From the NCBI RefSeq assembly GCF_010119225.1, contig NZ_WNKF01000019.1:1-64000 (forward strand): a stretch of 64,000 bases of DNA, given 5' to 3'. Position numbers and translations under genes: made by a program. The first letter of the stretch is position 1. Every line of letters starts with the position of its first letter. Origin of the DNA: Cyclobacterium roseum (GTDB taxonomy: Bacteria; Bacteroidota; Bacteroidia; Cytophagales; Cyclobacteriaceae). The notes under the pieces were generated by a model that had not been told where the DNA came from, ran no database searches, and saw nothing but the letters and a program-made list of their open reading frames with translations. Shown in pieces: positions 1-9,793 of this stretch.

Positions 1-136
1 TTTTTTTTAAAGGTATGCAATTATTACGTCATATCATAGTTAACTTAACACTAGTAACGTTTATTTTTTATTATAAATAAATTAATGGAATTTTGCATTA
101 TAACTATTGTTAAAAAACCTTAATCTATTTACTAAA

Positions 137-3112
137 ATGAAACGAGTTTTACTTAGCCTCGCATTGATGCTATTGGCGGTAATCTCCTTACAGGCTCAAA
201 GCAGGACTGTGACCGGAAAGGTTACCTCTGAAGACGAGCCAGGGGGGATACCGGGCGTGAATGTAAGTATCAAAGGAACTATGGCAGGGACCATCACCGA
301 TATTGATGGGTCCTATTCCTTAACAGTTCCGGAAGGATCCAACGTACTAGTGTTTAGTTTCGTGGGGTTTATTCCCCAAGAAAAGACGGTAGGAAATCAA
401 AGCCGTATTGATGTGTTTATGGAGCCTGATGTGAAAACATTGGGAGAAGTGGTGGTGGTCGGCTATGGAACGCAGTCTTCCAAATTATCCGTTCAGAGTA
501 TTTCCACCCTGGACAATTCCCAAATTGAAGGAATGCCCATATTTACAGCCCAGGAAGCCTTGCAAGGGCAGGCGGCAGGAGTCCAGCTTACCGGTACCTC
601 CGGTGTCGGCGGAGCCCAGCAAAATATCCGGATTCGTGGAGTAGCCTCCCTGACAGCCGGTGGCTCACCGCTGTTTGTAGTGGACGGAGTTCCTTTAAAT
701 GATGGTAGTAGTGATGATTACTCCAATTCTTCCGGAGCTGTAGCACTTAATCCGCTGATGGAAATTAACCCGAATGAGATCGAATCGATCTCGGTGCTGA
801 AAGATGCTTCTGCGGTTGCGATCTATGGGTCTCGAGGCGCAAATGGAGTCATCCTCATCGAGACTAAGAAAGGAAAAAGCGGACAGTCCAGGATCAACGT
901 AGACTATTATCAGGGCATCCAGAATCCAACTACCCAGCGGCCTTACATGTCCCTTCAGCAGTACAACCAATACCGATCTTTACGGACTGAAACGCCGGTA
1001 TCCGAATTTCCGCAACAAGGATTTGATTGGCCGGAGGCGGTGATCCAGCAAGGGTCCATTTCGAACTTGAACGTCAGTGCCTCCGGAGGGAGTGAAAGTA
1101 CGACTTATTTTATCTCCGGAACGTATTTCAACCAAGACACCTATGCCCTTGGTAACGAGTTGGACCGATTTAATGGTCGTCTGAACATGACGCACAAATT
1201 CTCTGAAAAGGCTCGTTTCGGAGCGAATATAGGGTTGGCTAAAACGAACAACGACCGGATTTATTCGGACAATAGCACCTACGCGCCCTTGACTTCTGCC
1301 TTCTTACACTTGCCTTACAACAGGCCTTTTGACGACAACGGCAATTATACCCGACTGGGATTTGTGCCTAACCTGCTCGCCATTGAGGATTTGGCTACCA
1401 CGGAATACATCACGAGACGGACTACCGCGAATACCTTCTTTGAAGTAGACATTCTTCCCGACCTGACGTTTAAAACCGACTGGGGTATCGATCAGATTCA
1501 GACAGAAGAGACGTTTAGGTTTCCGGATATCGTAGAGCCAACCGGTAGCGGGTACAAGCGAATCATTCAGGACTACAAGTGGTTGTCCACCAACACCCTG
1601 AATTACGAGAAATATTTTGGAGACCACTACGTAGGAGGTTTACTGGGGTATTCCTATGAGCAGGCCGACTTTTCCAGCATTACGGTAGAGGGATCAGGCT
1701 TCGTCAGTGACCAGCTTCCCAATGTCGCCTCAGCCGCTACACCCACGATCACAAGTGCTACCGGTACCAACTGGAGGCTTGCCTCTTATTTTGCCAGGGT
1801 AAATTACCGATATGATGACAAATACCTGTTTGAAGGAAGTGCCAGAAGAGATGGGTCTTCCCGATTCGGTGCCGACAACAGGTACGGTAATTTCTGGGCA
1901 TTGTCCGGAGGATGGGTGGTATCAGAAGAAGGGTTTTTGCAGGGTAATAGCCTGCTGAATTACCTTAAGTTAAATGTAAGTTATGGTACCGCAGGAAATG
2001 ACCGGATCAGTAACTTTGAATCCCTGGGGCTCTATCAGGCAGGGACCTTAGGAGACTATGCAGGTAGCCCGGGTATTTATCCCAGCCAGCCAGCCAACCC
2101 ACTGCTAGGCTGGGAGGAGTCTGCTCAGTTTGACTTTACGGTTAATGCCAGTCTTTTGGATAACCGCTTGGATATTGAAGCTTCTGTTTGGAATAAAGAT
2201 ACAGAGGGACTTTTGCTAGATGTGCCCATCCCTTATACAACAGGATATGCCAGCCTTACTCAAAATGCGGGCTCCATGAGGAATAGGGGAATAGACTTAA
2301 TGGTACAGTCCACGAATATTCAGACACCGGATTTTGAATGGAAAACAATCCTAAATGCCGGATTCCTTAAAAATGAGGTGCTGGAACTGCCCGGAGCTTC
2401 CGAGGATAGTGAGGGCAGGCGGTTTGTCGAGGGATCTGCCAGTCAGCGAGCCATTGAGGGGCATCCGGTAAACACCTTCTATCTGGTGAGGTACCATGGA
2501 ATCAATCCGGAAACGGGTGAAGCAGAATGGCTAACCAAGGATGGTGAAACGACCAATACCTATAGTGCAAATGATCGGGTAATCGTGGGATCTGCTATCC
2601 CTAGAATTTCAGGTGGATTGACCAATAGCTTTACGTACAAAGGGCTGGTGCTTTCGGCTTTGATTACGTTTGTCGAAGGAAACTACATTATGTATGACGA
2701 TTTGAGATTCCTAAACAATCCAAACAACCTGAACTCGTTCAACCTGGACCCTCAGTTGCTGGATTACTGGACAGAAGACAACAGAAACAGTTTTGCACCC
2801 AAATTAAACGGTGATACACAGTCTACCTTTGCGCAGCGTTCTACACAGCAATTAAGAAAAGGAGATCATATCCGGTTGCGGAACTTGTCCCTTAGCTACA
2901 CCATTCCTACCGCTGTATTAGCAAACACGAAGATTATCAGAAGCGCGAGGATCTATGGAATGTTGCAAAACTTCCTGACTTTTTCCAGCCTTGAAGATGG
3001 CCTGGAACCCGAAGTCAACGATGGTGGAGGAAATAACCAGCGACAGGGAGAGTCCTTTTTTACTCCTGCCCAGGCGAAATCCGTAACGCTGGGTGTGTCT
3101 TTAGGATTTTAA
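137..3112 (+). CDS. SusC/RagA-family TonB-dependent outer membrane receptor
   Basis: Outer-membrane receptor that imports an oligomeric nutrient with its SusD partner, driven by TonB. With the start at 137 the protein is 991 residues and begins with a clear signal peptide (MKRVLLSLAL, ending near LQAQ at 18-21); an upstream ATG at 107 would add ten non-signal residues. A carboxypeptidase-regulatory-like domain follows (about 25-100, with the typical ITDIDGSYSLTVP stretch), then the SusC linker motif VVVVGYGTQ (105-113), a plug domain with IRIRGVASL and VVDGVPLND, and a C-terminal beta-barrel ending in LGVSLGF. The susD gene starts 7 bp downstream, so the two form one operon. No enzyme gene adjoins the pair, so the substrate cannot be named. 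Family assignment is secure. Confidence 0.96.
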   Translation: MKRVLLSLALMLLAVISLQAQSRTVTGKVTSEDEPGGIPGVNVSIKGTMAGTITDIDGSYSLTVPEGSNVLVFSFVGFIPQEKTVGNQSRIDVFMEPDVKTLGEVVVVGYGTQSSKLSVQSISTLDNSQIEGMPIFTAQEALQGQAAGVQLTGTSGVGGAQQNIRIRGVASLTAGGSPLFVVDGVPLNDGSSDDYSNSSGAVALNPLMEINPNEIESISVLKDASAVAIYGSRGANGVILIETKKGKSGQSRINVDYYQGIQNPTTQRPYMSLQQYNQYRSLRTETPVSEFPQQGFDWPEAVIQQGSISNLNVSASGGSESTTYFISGTYFNQDTYALGNELDRFNGRLNMTHKFSEKARFGANIGLAKTNNDRIYSDNSTYAPLTSAFLHLPYNRPFDDNGNYTRLGFVPNLLAIEDLATTEYITRRTTANTFFEVDILPDLTFKTDWGIDQIQTEETFRFPDIVEPTGSGYKRIIQDYKWLSTNTLNYEKYFGDHYVGGLLGYSYEQADFSSITVEGSGFVSDQLPNVASAATPTITSATGTNWRLASYFARVNYRYDDKYLFEGSARRDGSSRFGADNRYGNFWALSGGWVVSEEGFLQGNSLLNYLKLNVSYGTAGNDRISNFESLGLYQAGTLGDYAGSPGIYPSQPANPLLGWEESAQFDFTVNASLLDNRLDIEASVWNKDTEGLLLDVPIPYTTGYASLTQNAGSMRNRGIDLMVQSTNIQTPDFEWKTILNAGFLKNEVLELPGASEDSEGRRFVEGSASQRAIEGHPVNTFYLVRYHGINPETGEAEWLTKDGETTNTYSANDRVIVGSAIPRISGGLTNSFTYKGLVLSALITFVEGNYIMYDDLRFLNNPNNLNSFNLDPQLLDYWTEDNRNSFAPKLNGDTQSTFAQRSTQQLRKGDHIRLRNLSLSYTIPTAVLANTKIIRSARIYGMLQNFLTFSSLEDGLEPEVNDGGGNNQRQGESFFTPAQAKSVTLGVSLGF

Positions 3113-3118
3113 AATAAC

Positions 3119-4543
3119 ATGGACATGAAAAATTTAAAAATATTAATTAGTATGGGCTTGCTGGCAGGAAGTTTGTCTTCCTGTGAGGATCTGGAAATCG
3201 ATCCGCAACAGTCCCTTTCGACCGAGCTGGCCTTTGCCGATAAGCAGGCCGTGGAGGGCTCCCTTTTGGGTGTCTACTCTCTTTCACAGGAGTTTGAAGT
3301 TTTTGGCTCTTTACCCCAGGTAATTGCCGATTTCCAATCCGACAATGTAGACTTTATTGGTTCGTTTCCAACCTTACAGGATGTTCGCCTGTATGCCACC
3401 CAATCCGACAATGCCACGATCCGAGATCTTTGGAGACGTCATTACCGGGCGATATTGGCTGCGAATGCGGTCATCCAATTTACGCCTGAATCTCCCGATG
3501 AATCCCTGACTCAGGAAGAAAGGGCTCAATTTGTGGCAGAAGCTAAATTCATGCGGGCACTTCTGATGTTTCAAATGGTGAACCTGTTTGCGCATCCCTT
3601 ACAAGTGGGGGGCGAGAGTACTCCGGGTATTCCCATTGTGACCGAGCCGTTTACCGGTGAAATCGTTGGATATCCCAGAAGTACAGTAGGAGAAGTTCAC
3701 ACATTCATTTTGAATGACCTGATCGATGCAGTGGATGATCTGCCCGTTTCGTATGATGCGGCTAACTTTACCCGCGGAAGGGCGACACAGGGGGCGGCGA
3801 ATGCCTTACTTTCCAGAGTATACCTTTACCGGGGACAGTGGCAACTGGCTGCTGAAAGGGCAGAAGACGTTTTGGAAAACGAATCCCTGTACGAGCTGGC
3901 TTCCAATTACAATTTTTGGGGTGAAAATAATTCTGAATATGTTTTTTCTATTCAGAACTCCGAGATTGATAATGGAAGAACCGGCTCTGGAGGCTGGGCA
4001 TCCTATTATAATCCTGCTGAAGACGGAGCCAGAGGGGATGCTCCCTTTTCCGAGTATTTACTGGCGGCCTACGATGCCAATGATCAACGGTATACAGAGC
4101 TTTCTAAAGAGGGAGACAACGAACGGATGTACACAACTAAATTTCCGGATCCTGTAAATCATTCCGACAATTCACCCATCATTAGAACCACTGAAGTGGT
4201 ACTTAACCGGGCAGAGGCCCTGGCGCAAATGGATGGTGTGAACCAGGAATCTCTTGATTTAGTAAACGAGTTGAGAGAAAGGGCTGGATTGGACCCAATG
4301 GCGGCAAGCGATTTTTCCGGAAAAGAAGATTTTGTTGACTTCATCCTGGAGGAACGAAGAAAGGAATTGGCGTTTGAAGGGCATCGAAGGATGGATCTGC
4401 TGCGGTATGGAAGGGCGTTACGTCCTCAGGGAGATGAGCAATACGAAGCATCCCAGGCTGGACAGAATAAAACCATTTTGCCAATCCCTCAAAGGGAGTT
4501 GGACATTAATCCTGAATTGGTTCAAAACGAAGGCTACAATTAA
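3119..4543 (+). CDS. SusD/RagB-family nutrient-binding outer membrane lipoprotein
   Basis: Surface lipoprotein that captures the substrate and lids the SusC barrel. The 474-residue protein starts MDMKNLKILI and has a lipobox LSSC with Cys22 as the lipidation site. It is followed by the acidic EDLEIDPQ segment common in SusD proteins. The middle has TPR-like helices (GAANALLSRVYLYRGQWQLAAERAEDVL). The C-terminus has the family signature ILEERRKELAFEGHRRMDLLRYGR and PIPQRELDINPELVQN. It lies 7 bp after the SusC stop and a strong terminator follows within 25 bp, so this is the last gene of a two-gene operon. Confidence 0.96.
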   Translation: MDMKNLKILISMGLLAGSLSSCEDLEIDPQQSLSTELAFADKQAVEGSLLGVYSLSQEFEVFGSLPQVIADFQSDNVDFIGSFPTLQDVRLYATQSDNATIRDLWRRHYRAILAANAVIQFTPESPDESLTQEERAQFVAEAKFMRALLMFQMVNLFAHPLQVGGESTPGIPIVTEPFTGEIVGYPRSTVGEVHTFILNDLIDAVDDLPVSYDAANFTRGRATQGAANALLSRVYLYRGQWQLAAERAEDVLENESLYELASNYNFWGENNSEYVFSIQNSEIDNGRTGSGGWASYYNPAEDGARGDAPFSEYLLAAYDANDQRYTELSKEGDNERMYTTKFPDPVNHSDNSPIIRTTEVVLNRAEALAQMDGVNQESLDLVNELRERAGLDPMAASDFSGKEDFVDFILEERRKELAFEGHRRMDLLRYGRALRPQGDEQYEASQAGQNKTILPIPQRELDINPELVQNEGYN

Positions 4544-4565
4544 ACCTACCTAATCTATTGTATAC

Positions 4566-4602
4566 AAAAAGCCATCCTGTAACTATAGGGTGGCTTTTTT
4601 TT
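4566..4602 (+). terminator. Rho-independent terminator of the SusCD operon
   Basis: AAAAAGCCATCC and its complement around a short loop (stem arm GGGTGGC) are followed by a run of eight T residues, 23 bp after the SusD stop codon. The A-rich left flank means it could also serve the convergent gene ending at 4633. Confidence 0.85.
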
Positions 4603-4632
4603 AGTTGGGAGGGTAAGGGAGGTTAAAGGTCA

Positions 4633-5127
4633 CTAATCTTCCAGGTTTAATATCCCCCCTTTCTTGTCCTTTCGGGTAAGCAGGCTTTTTGGTTTCCGGT
4701 TTTTATAGAAATTGATAATGTTTTGTTGTTCCGGGAAGTCATCGATCAAAACGGCATTGTAAATAGTGACTTGCGCCGGAGAGGGAATTTTCTCCGATTC
4801 CATGTAAAACCAGGCGGCCTCTCCTTCTACCTCGTGTCCGAGGTAATGAAGCCGGACGGTATCAGTCTGAATAAGGATTTGGTTATGGGCAAGCAGATAC
4901 CGGGCTATCAAACTGTCCAGTTTTTCTGGTTGGTTTGGCGACAGGAAATCTACCGCAGTCCCGCTTGCATTGGATAGGGCCACTTCCAGATCATCCCAAA
5001 AAATTTTTTGTGCGATTTCAATGGTCTGATTCTCTTCATTGTATACCATGTCTGTCAGGCTTATATAAAAGGGGTGCGCTAGCCACCAAACGGAGAGGAC
5101 GATGGTGATTGGGTTCATTAGAGGCAT
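4633..5127 (-). CDS. DUF6702 family protein
   Basis: Protein of 164 residues with a hydrophobic N-terminus (PITIVLSVWWLAHPFYISL) that may be a signal peptide or membrane anchor. The HPFY(I/V)S segment, the N-rich EENQTIEIAQKIFWDDLE stretch and the C-terminal NFYKNRKPKSLLTRKDK resemble the DUF6702 family, which has no known biochemical role. It is divergent from the HupE/UreJ-like gene at 5216 (88 bp apart) and close to an M1 peptidase; from memory, these three families often sit together in Bacteroidota. A role tied to the peptidase or to metal handling is a guess. Confidence 0.7.
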   Translation of the reverse strand: MPLMNPITIVLSVWWLAHPFYISLTDMVYNEENQTIEIAQKIFWDDLEVALSNASGTAVDFLSPNQPEKLDSLIARYLLAHNQILIQTDTVRLHYLGHEVEGEAAWFYMESEKIPSPAQVTIYNAVLIDDFPEQQNIINFYKNRKPKSLLTRKDKKGGILNLED

Positions 5128-5215
5128 TTATAGTAATGAATTTTGTTTTATGTCTGAAATATGCATTAATATTACAACAAAATTTTCAAAGCAAAAGTAT
5201 TAAATCACCTGTTGT

Positions 5216-5797
5216 ATGAACCAATTTCAGTTGTATTTTAACCTTGGAATCCAACACATTCTTGACCTGAAAGGGTTTGATCATATTCTTTTTGTCATTG
5301 CACTTGCGGTTGTTTACATGATGCGGGACTGGGGTAGAATTGTCATTTTGGTTACTGCCTTTACCATAGGGCATTCCCTGACGTTGGCACTGGCTACCCT
5401 TCAATTGGTTCGAATCAATACTGACCTGGTAGAATTTTTGATCCCGGTAACCATTGCGATCACCGCCACTGCCAATATCCTCAAGCCCAGACCTTCCGGA
5501 GGGAGAGGAGTACAGCTCAATTACCTGTTTGCTTTGTTTTTTGGGTTGATCCACGGGTTGGGATTTTCCAATTACCTGAGATCCCTGCTGGGCAGGGAAC
5601 AATCGATATTTCAGCCGCTGCTCGCATTTAACCTGGGCCTGGAAGTGGGGCAATTGGTAATTGTGATCGGATTTCTGGTGATATCTTCCCTGATCGTAGG
5701 GATTTTCGGGGTGAATCGAAAAGAGTGGGTGTTGGTCGTTTCATCCATCGTCCTGGGAATGGCCACCATGATGATGATCGATAGCAGCTATTGGTAG
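5216..5797 (+). CDS. HupE/UreJ-family integral membrane protein
   Basis: Polytopic membrane protein of 193 residues with about six hydrophobic segments. The N-terminus has the signature H-x3-KGFDHILF (QHILDLKGFDHILFVIAL, residues 13-30), and GHSLTLALA (58-66) and FGLIHGLGFSNYL (115-127) match the HupE/UreJ_2 type. Relatives include hydrogenase and urease accessory permeases proposed to handle nickel or cobalt, but no hydrogenase or urease gene is present here. It is divergent from the DUF6702 gene and 120 bp upstream of the M1 peptidase on the same strand. Family assignment is good, substrate unknown. Confidence 0.8.
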   Translation: MNQFQLYFNLGIQHILDLKGFDHILFVIALAVVYMMRDWGRIVILVTAFTIGHSLTLALATLQLVRINTDLVEFLIPVTIAITATANILKPRPSGGRGVQLNYLFALFFGLIHGLGFSNYLRSLLGREQSIFQPLLAFNLGLEVGQLVIVIGFLVISSLIVGIFGVNRKEWVLVVSSIVLGMATMMMIDSSYW

Positions 5798-5917
5798 AAA
5801 AGGAAGAATTTTAACCAACATAGGGTATAATAATACGGTTAATTTGTTAAATTCCACTTTAATTCCATTTTGAGGGCTTGGGTTATCCTACGCCTTGTAA
5901 TAATCTATTCTAGTTTT

Positions 5918-8239
5918 ATGAAAAATATTCTTGTCTTCTTATTCGTAGGGATGCTCATCCACCTGTCTGCCTTGGCTCAGGTGGATGAGCAACGTCATGG
6001 CAATCGCTTTGAGCAATTAGGTAACCTGCTTCGCTCACCCAATGTCTACCGCACGGCCTCCGGAGCACCGGGTCACCAATATTGGCAGCAAAAAGCCGAT
6101 TACGAAATTGAGGTGGAGTTGAATGATGAAAACCAATCCATTCAGGGAAAGGAGAAAGTTACCTACTACAACGAATCACCCGACCCTCTCGATTATTTAT
6201 GGGTTCAACTAGATCAAAATGAGCGAGATAGGGATTCCGAAACTCCGAAAATGAGCAGCAACAGCATTCAGCCCAAAATGAGCTTGGGGCAGCTTCAACG
6301 GATCTTATGGCACGATATGGAGTTGGGATTGAAAATTTACTCCGTAACGGATTCCCGCGGAAATGAGATTCCTGCCACGGTAAACCGTACGATGATGCGA
6401 CTGGATCTGGACGAACCGCTTCTACCGGGAGAAAGTTTTGAGTTTCATATCGAATGGAGTTTCTCCATTCATGACCGGATGAGTTTTATTGGGGGTAGGC
6501 CCGGATACGAATATTTCGAGGGGGACGGAAATTATTTATACACCATGGCTGAGTGGTTTCCACGTATGGCGGTGTACTCCGATTTTGAAGGTTGGCAAAA
6601 CAAGCAATTTGTAGGCAGAGGGGAATTTGCATTGGTTTTTGGTGATTACGAGGTTTCCATAACCGTACCTGCCGACCACATGGTTGGAGCAACGGGTGTT
6701 TTACAGAACCCTGGAGATGTTCTTAATGCCAAGGAATTGGAGCGTTGGGAATTGGCTAAAACCACCTTTGACGCACCGGTTATCATCCGAACGCAAGCCG
6801 AAGCAGAGAAACTTGAAAAAGGAAAGTCCACGGAAAAGAAAACCTGGATATTCCATGCAGAGAACGTTCGGGATTTTGCCTGGACATCTTCCCGAAAATT
6901 CATTTGGGATGCCATGGCCGTATCCCTTGGAGGGAAGGAAGTCATGGCCATGTCCTATTATGCCAAGGAGGCCAACCCTCTTTGGGAACAATACTCCACC
7001 CGGGTGGTAGCGCATACCCTGAAATCCTATTCCGCCCGTACCTTTGACTATCCCTATCCGGTGGCCATATCGGTAGAAGCGACAAACGGAATGGAATATC
7101 CGATGATATGTTTTAACTATGGAAGGCCCGATACAGACGGTACCTACTCCGAGGCCATCAAATACGGCATGATATCCGTTATTATTCACGAAGTAGGGCA
7201 TAATTTTTTCCCCATGATTGTAAATTCCGATGAGCGGCAGTGGACCTGGATGGATGAAGGCTTGAACACCTTTATGCAGTTTTTGGCGGAGCAGGAATGG
7301 GAACGGGAATATCCCTCCCGCAGAGGTCCTGCACACAAGATCGCTCCGTATATGAGAAGCGAAAAGCACCTGCTGGAACCGATCATGACCAATTCCGAAA
7401 ACATCATCCAATTTGGGCCCAATGCCTATGCAAAACCGGCCACTGCCCTGAACATTCTTCGGGAAACGGTGATGGGTAGAGAGCTCTTTGACTACTCTTT
7501 TAAAAAATACGCCCAACGTTGGATGTTTAAACACCCCACTCCGGCGGATTTATTCAGGACGATGGAGGATGCGTCTGCGGTAGACCTGGATTGGTTTTGG
7601 AGGGGATGGTTTTATGGCACCGAACCCGTGGACATTGCCATACAGGATGTCACCTGGTATAAAATCGACAGTAAAAAGCCAGCCGAAGTAAAAGCCGATG
7701 AGCGGGAGGCCTACGAAAGGGAAGAAAACTATATCTCCAGGATAAGAAATGCCCGGGATATTCCGGAAACAGTAGTGGAGAAAGATCCGGAGGCCGCGGA
7801 TTTCTATAACCGTTACGATCGATTCCGTGTAGGTCCCGAGGATGAAAAGGCCTACCAGGATTTCCTTTCCGGTCTAAGTGCCGAGGAAAGGACCATGCTC
7901 GAAAGCGGATTGAATTTCTATGAAATCCAATTCGAAAATGTCGGTGGGCTGGTAATGCCCATTATTCTGGAATTTCAATATAAGGACGGGAGTTCGGAGA
8001 TTGAACGGATCCCAGCTCAGATTTGGCGAATGGATGAATACCAGGTGAGCAAAGTTTTTGCTAAAGAGAAGGAAGTAGTCCAGATTGTGCTTGACCCTTA
8101 CCGGGAGACGGCGGATATAGATGAAAACAATAACTACTGGCCCAGACAATTTCAGCCTTCAAAATTCGAATTATTCAAGCAGCGGGCACCTGCCAGGGGC
8201 ACTTCTTCCGGCCCTAACCCGATGAAAAAGGAAAAGTAA
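5918..8239 (+). CDS. Secreted M1-family (gluzincin) metallopeptidase
   Basis: Zinc aminopeptidase-like enzyme of 773 residues, probably periplasmic or surface exposed. The ATG at 5918 gives a good signal peptide (MKNILVFLFVGMLIHLSALAQ); an upstream ATG at 5870 would place 16 extra residues before it and is less likely. The catalytic site is visible as HEVGH (residues 424-428) with the third zinc ligand Glu447 in WMDEGLNTF, the HExxH-x18-E spacing of M1 enzymes. The exopeptidase-type motif is NGMEYP (from VEATNGMEYPMI), close to but not the canonical GAMEN, so aminopeptidase activity is not assured. A beta-sandwich N-terminal region (EIEVELNDENQSIQGKE) precedes the catalytic domain. Its transcript likely ends at the 8442 terminator. 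Confidence 0.93.
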   Translation: MKNILVFLFVGMLIHLSALAQVDEQRHGNRFEQLGNLLRSPNVYRTASGAPGHQYWQQKADYEIEVELNDENQSIQGKEKVTYYNESPDPLDYLWVQLDQNERDRDSETPKMSSNSIQPKMSLGQLQRILWHDMELGLKIYSVTDSRGNEIPATVNRTMMRLDLDEPLLPGESFEFHIEWSFSIHDRMSFIGGRPGYEYFEGDGNYLYTMAEWFPRMAVYSDFEGWQNKQFVGRGEFALVFGDYEVSITVPADHMVGATGVLQNPGDVLNAKELERWELAKTTFDAPVIIRTQAEAEKLEKGKSTEKKTWIFHAENVRDFAWTSSRKFIWDAMAVSLGGKEVMAMSYYAKEANPLWEQYSTRVVAHTLKSYSARTFDYPYPVAISVEATNGMEYPMICFNYGRPDTDGTYSEAIKYGMISVIIHEVGHNFFPMIVNSDERQWTWMDEGLNTFMQFLAEQEWEREYPSRRGPAHKIAPYMRSEKHLLEPIMTNSENIIQFGPNAYAKPATALNILRETVMGRELFDYSFKKYAQRWMFKHPTPADLFRTMEDASAVDLDWFWRGWFYGTEPVDIAIQDVTWYKIDSKKPAEVKADEREAYEREENYISRIRNARDIPETVVEKDPEAADFYNRYDRFRVGPEDEKAYQDFLSGLSAEERTMLESGLNFYEIQFENVGGLVMPIILEFQYKDGSSEIERIPAQIWRMDEYQVSKVFAKEKEVVQIVLDPYRETADIDENNNYWPRQFQPSKFELFKQRAPARGTSSGPNPMKKEK

Positions 8240-8276
8240 ATAAACGCAACACTTGATCATCATTGCTTACGTTTAA

Positions 8277-8433
8277 AACCGTTGAGGTCCCGAAGACCTC
8301 AACGGTTATAGTGACATTGACCCTTGGGGTTTTCCCAACCCCGAGGGTCTTTCCGCAAAACGTGCACGAATAAAACCTTCGAGGTCTCGAAGACCTCAAA
8401 GGTTATAGAAATTGTTGACCTTTGGGGTTTCCT
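8277..8433. repeat. Two tandem palindromic (REP-like) units
   Basis: Two related units of about 60 bp lie 97 bp apart. Each starts with a 31-bp palindrome: 8277-8307 (AACCGTTGAGGTC, 5-nt loop, complement) and 8374-8404 (AACCTTCGAGGTC, loop, near-complement). Each palindrome is followed by a similar tail with TTGACC(C/T)TTGGGGTTT. The first unit also holds a second hairpin at 8320-8348 (ACCCTTGGGGTT / AACCCCGAGGGT). The palindromes differ from the REPs around the transposase at 20.1 kb, so this is a separate family. They lie between two convergent genes, a usual place for REP elements. Confidence 0.8.
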
Positions 8434-8441
8434 GATCAAAT

Positions 8442-8475
8442 AAAAAAAGAGGCAGGAAAACCCTGCCTCTTTTTT
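8442..8475. terminator. Bidirectional terminator between the M1 peptidase gene and amtB
   Basis: An A-run, the stem GAGGCAGG / CCTGCCTC with a short A-rich loop, and a T-run of six form a symmetric terminator between two convergent genes. It would work in both directions. Confidence 0.85.
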
Positions 8476-8500
8476 ACGATATAGCTGTAGTCAGAAATGC

Positions 8501-9733
8501 TTATTCTTTTGTAGCGAAATCCGGATAGGCATGCATGCCATGCTCGTTGATATCGAGTCCTTCTATTTCTTCTTGTTCGTCTACGCGGATACCAATGGTT
8601 TTTTTCAGCGTAAAGAATACCAGAAAACTGAACAACACACAAAGGGCTCCAATGGCACCGATCCCTACCAATTGAGATAAAAGTTGTCCACCACCGGCAA
8701 GGTCTCCAAAGATGCCGACAGCCAATGTTCCCCAAATACCGCAAACCAGGTGAACGGAAATAGCACCTACCGGATCATCAATTTTAATTTTATCAAAAAA
8801 GACCACCCCGAATACTACCAAAGTCCCTCCTATAAAGCCAATGATCACTGCTTCTGTGGGAGACATCAAATCTGCACCGGCAGTAATACTGACTAACCCA
8901 GCCAGGATGCCATTCAGGACCATGGTGATGTCATAAGCTTTAAATTTGAGATAGGATGCGAGCAAGGCTCCAAAGGCTCCAGCGGCGGCTGCCAGTGCGG
9001 TCGTGACAAAAACCAGGGAAACGGCCCCGGGATCAGCGGAGAGAACCGAGCCACCGTTGAAACCAAACCAGCCAAACCAAAGCAAAAACACCCCAAAGGT
9101 AGCCAGGGGAATGTTGTGGCCCGGGATGGCGTTCATTTTACCATCTTTGTATTTGCCGATTCTTGGTCCTAGTAAATAGGCACCAATTACAGCACCCCAA
9201 CCGCCGACGGAATGAACGATGGTGGAGCCGGCAAAATCATAAAATGGTATTGCGAGTGTATCCAGAAATCCACCACCCCATTTCCACATTCCGGCTATGG
9301 GATAACAAATCCCCACATAGAGTAATGAAAAGAAAATAAACGGGCCTAATTTTATGCGCTCCGCAACGGCCCCTGAAACGATCGTGGCAGCCGTGGCCGC
9401 AAACATGGCCTGAAAGATAAAATCAGTAAAAAAGGTGTATCCTTCGGAATAAGCAGCGGTATCCCATCCCTCCGGAAGGCTAAGTCCAAAACCACTCAAT
9501 CCAAAAACACCACCTGAGAACGCCTCTCCCGGATACATCAGGTTAAAACCCACAAACGCATAGGTTATTAGACCCAAGGCGGGGATGATGGTATTTTTAA
9601 AAAGAATATTGACGGTATTTTTTGCCCGGGTAAGTCCGGCTTCGAGCGCAGCAAATCCCAGGTGCATGATAAACACCAAAATGGTGGCCACCATGATCCA
9701 AAGATTGTTTACAGTAAATAATTCCTGATTCAT
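8501..9733 (-). CDS. amtB: Ammonium transporter
   Basis: Amt/MEP/Rh ammonium channel of 410 residues with about 11 hydrophobic segments. The N-terminus, [34 protein letters not shown], is the classic Amt entry region. The Amt signature [16 protein letters not shown] is present with the first pore histidine in HSVGG, as are GWFGFNGGS and [12 protein letters not shown]. The C-terminal tail is short and polar ([24 protein letters not shown]), matching the conserved tail that contacts GlnK. It lies 60 bp downstream of the PII gene on the same strand, so AmtB activity is expected to be gated by GlnK according to nitrogen status. Confidence 0.97.
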   Translation of the reverse strand: MNQELFTVNNLWIMVATILVFIMHLGFAALEAGLTRAKNTVNILFKNTIIPALGLITYAFVGFNLMYPGEAFSGGVFGLSGFGLSLPEGWDTAAYSEGYTFFTDFIFQAMFAATAATIVSGAVAERIKLGPFIFFSLLYVGICYPIAGMWKWGGGFLDTLAIPFYDFAGSTIVHSVGGWGAVIGAYLLGPRIGKYKDGKMNAIPGHNIPLATFGVFLLWFGWFGFNGGSVLSADPGAVSLVFVTTALAAAAGAFGALLASYLKFKAYDITMVLNGILAGLVSITAGADLMSPTEAVIIGFIGGTLVVFGVVFFDKIKIDDPVGAISVHLVCGIWGTLAVGIFGDLAGGGQLLSQLVGIGAIGALCVLFSFLVFFTLKKTIGIRVDEQEEIEGLDINEHGMHAYPDFATKE

Positions 9734-9793
9734 TTTGTTGATATTTAGTATAAGTTGGAATATTAGTTAGATGATAAATTGCCAGGAGTACGG

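Noticed and set aside
6701-7534. 277-codon open frame on the minus strand
   Set aside because: It lies wholly inside the M1 peptidase gene, whose HExxH-x18-E motif and signal peptide prove the + strand frame. The minus frame has no recognisable motif.
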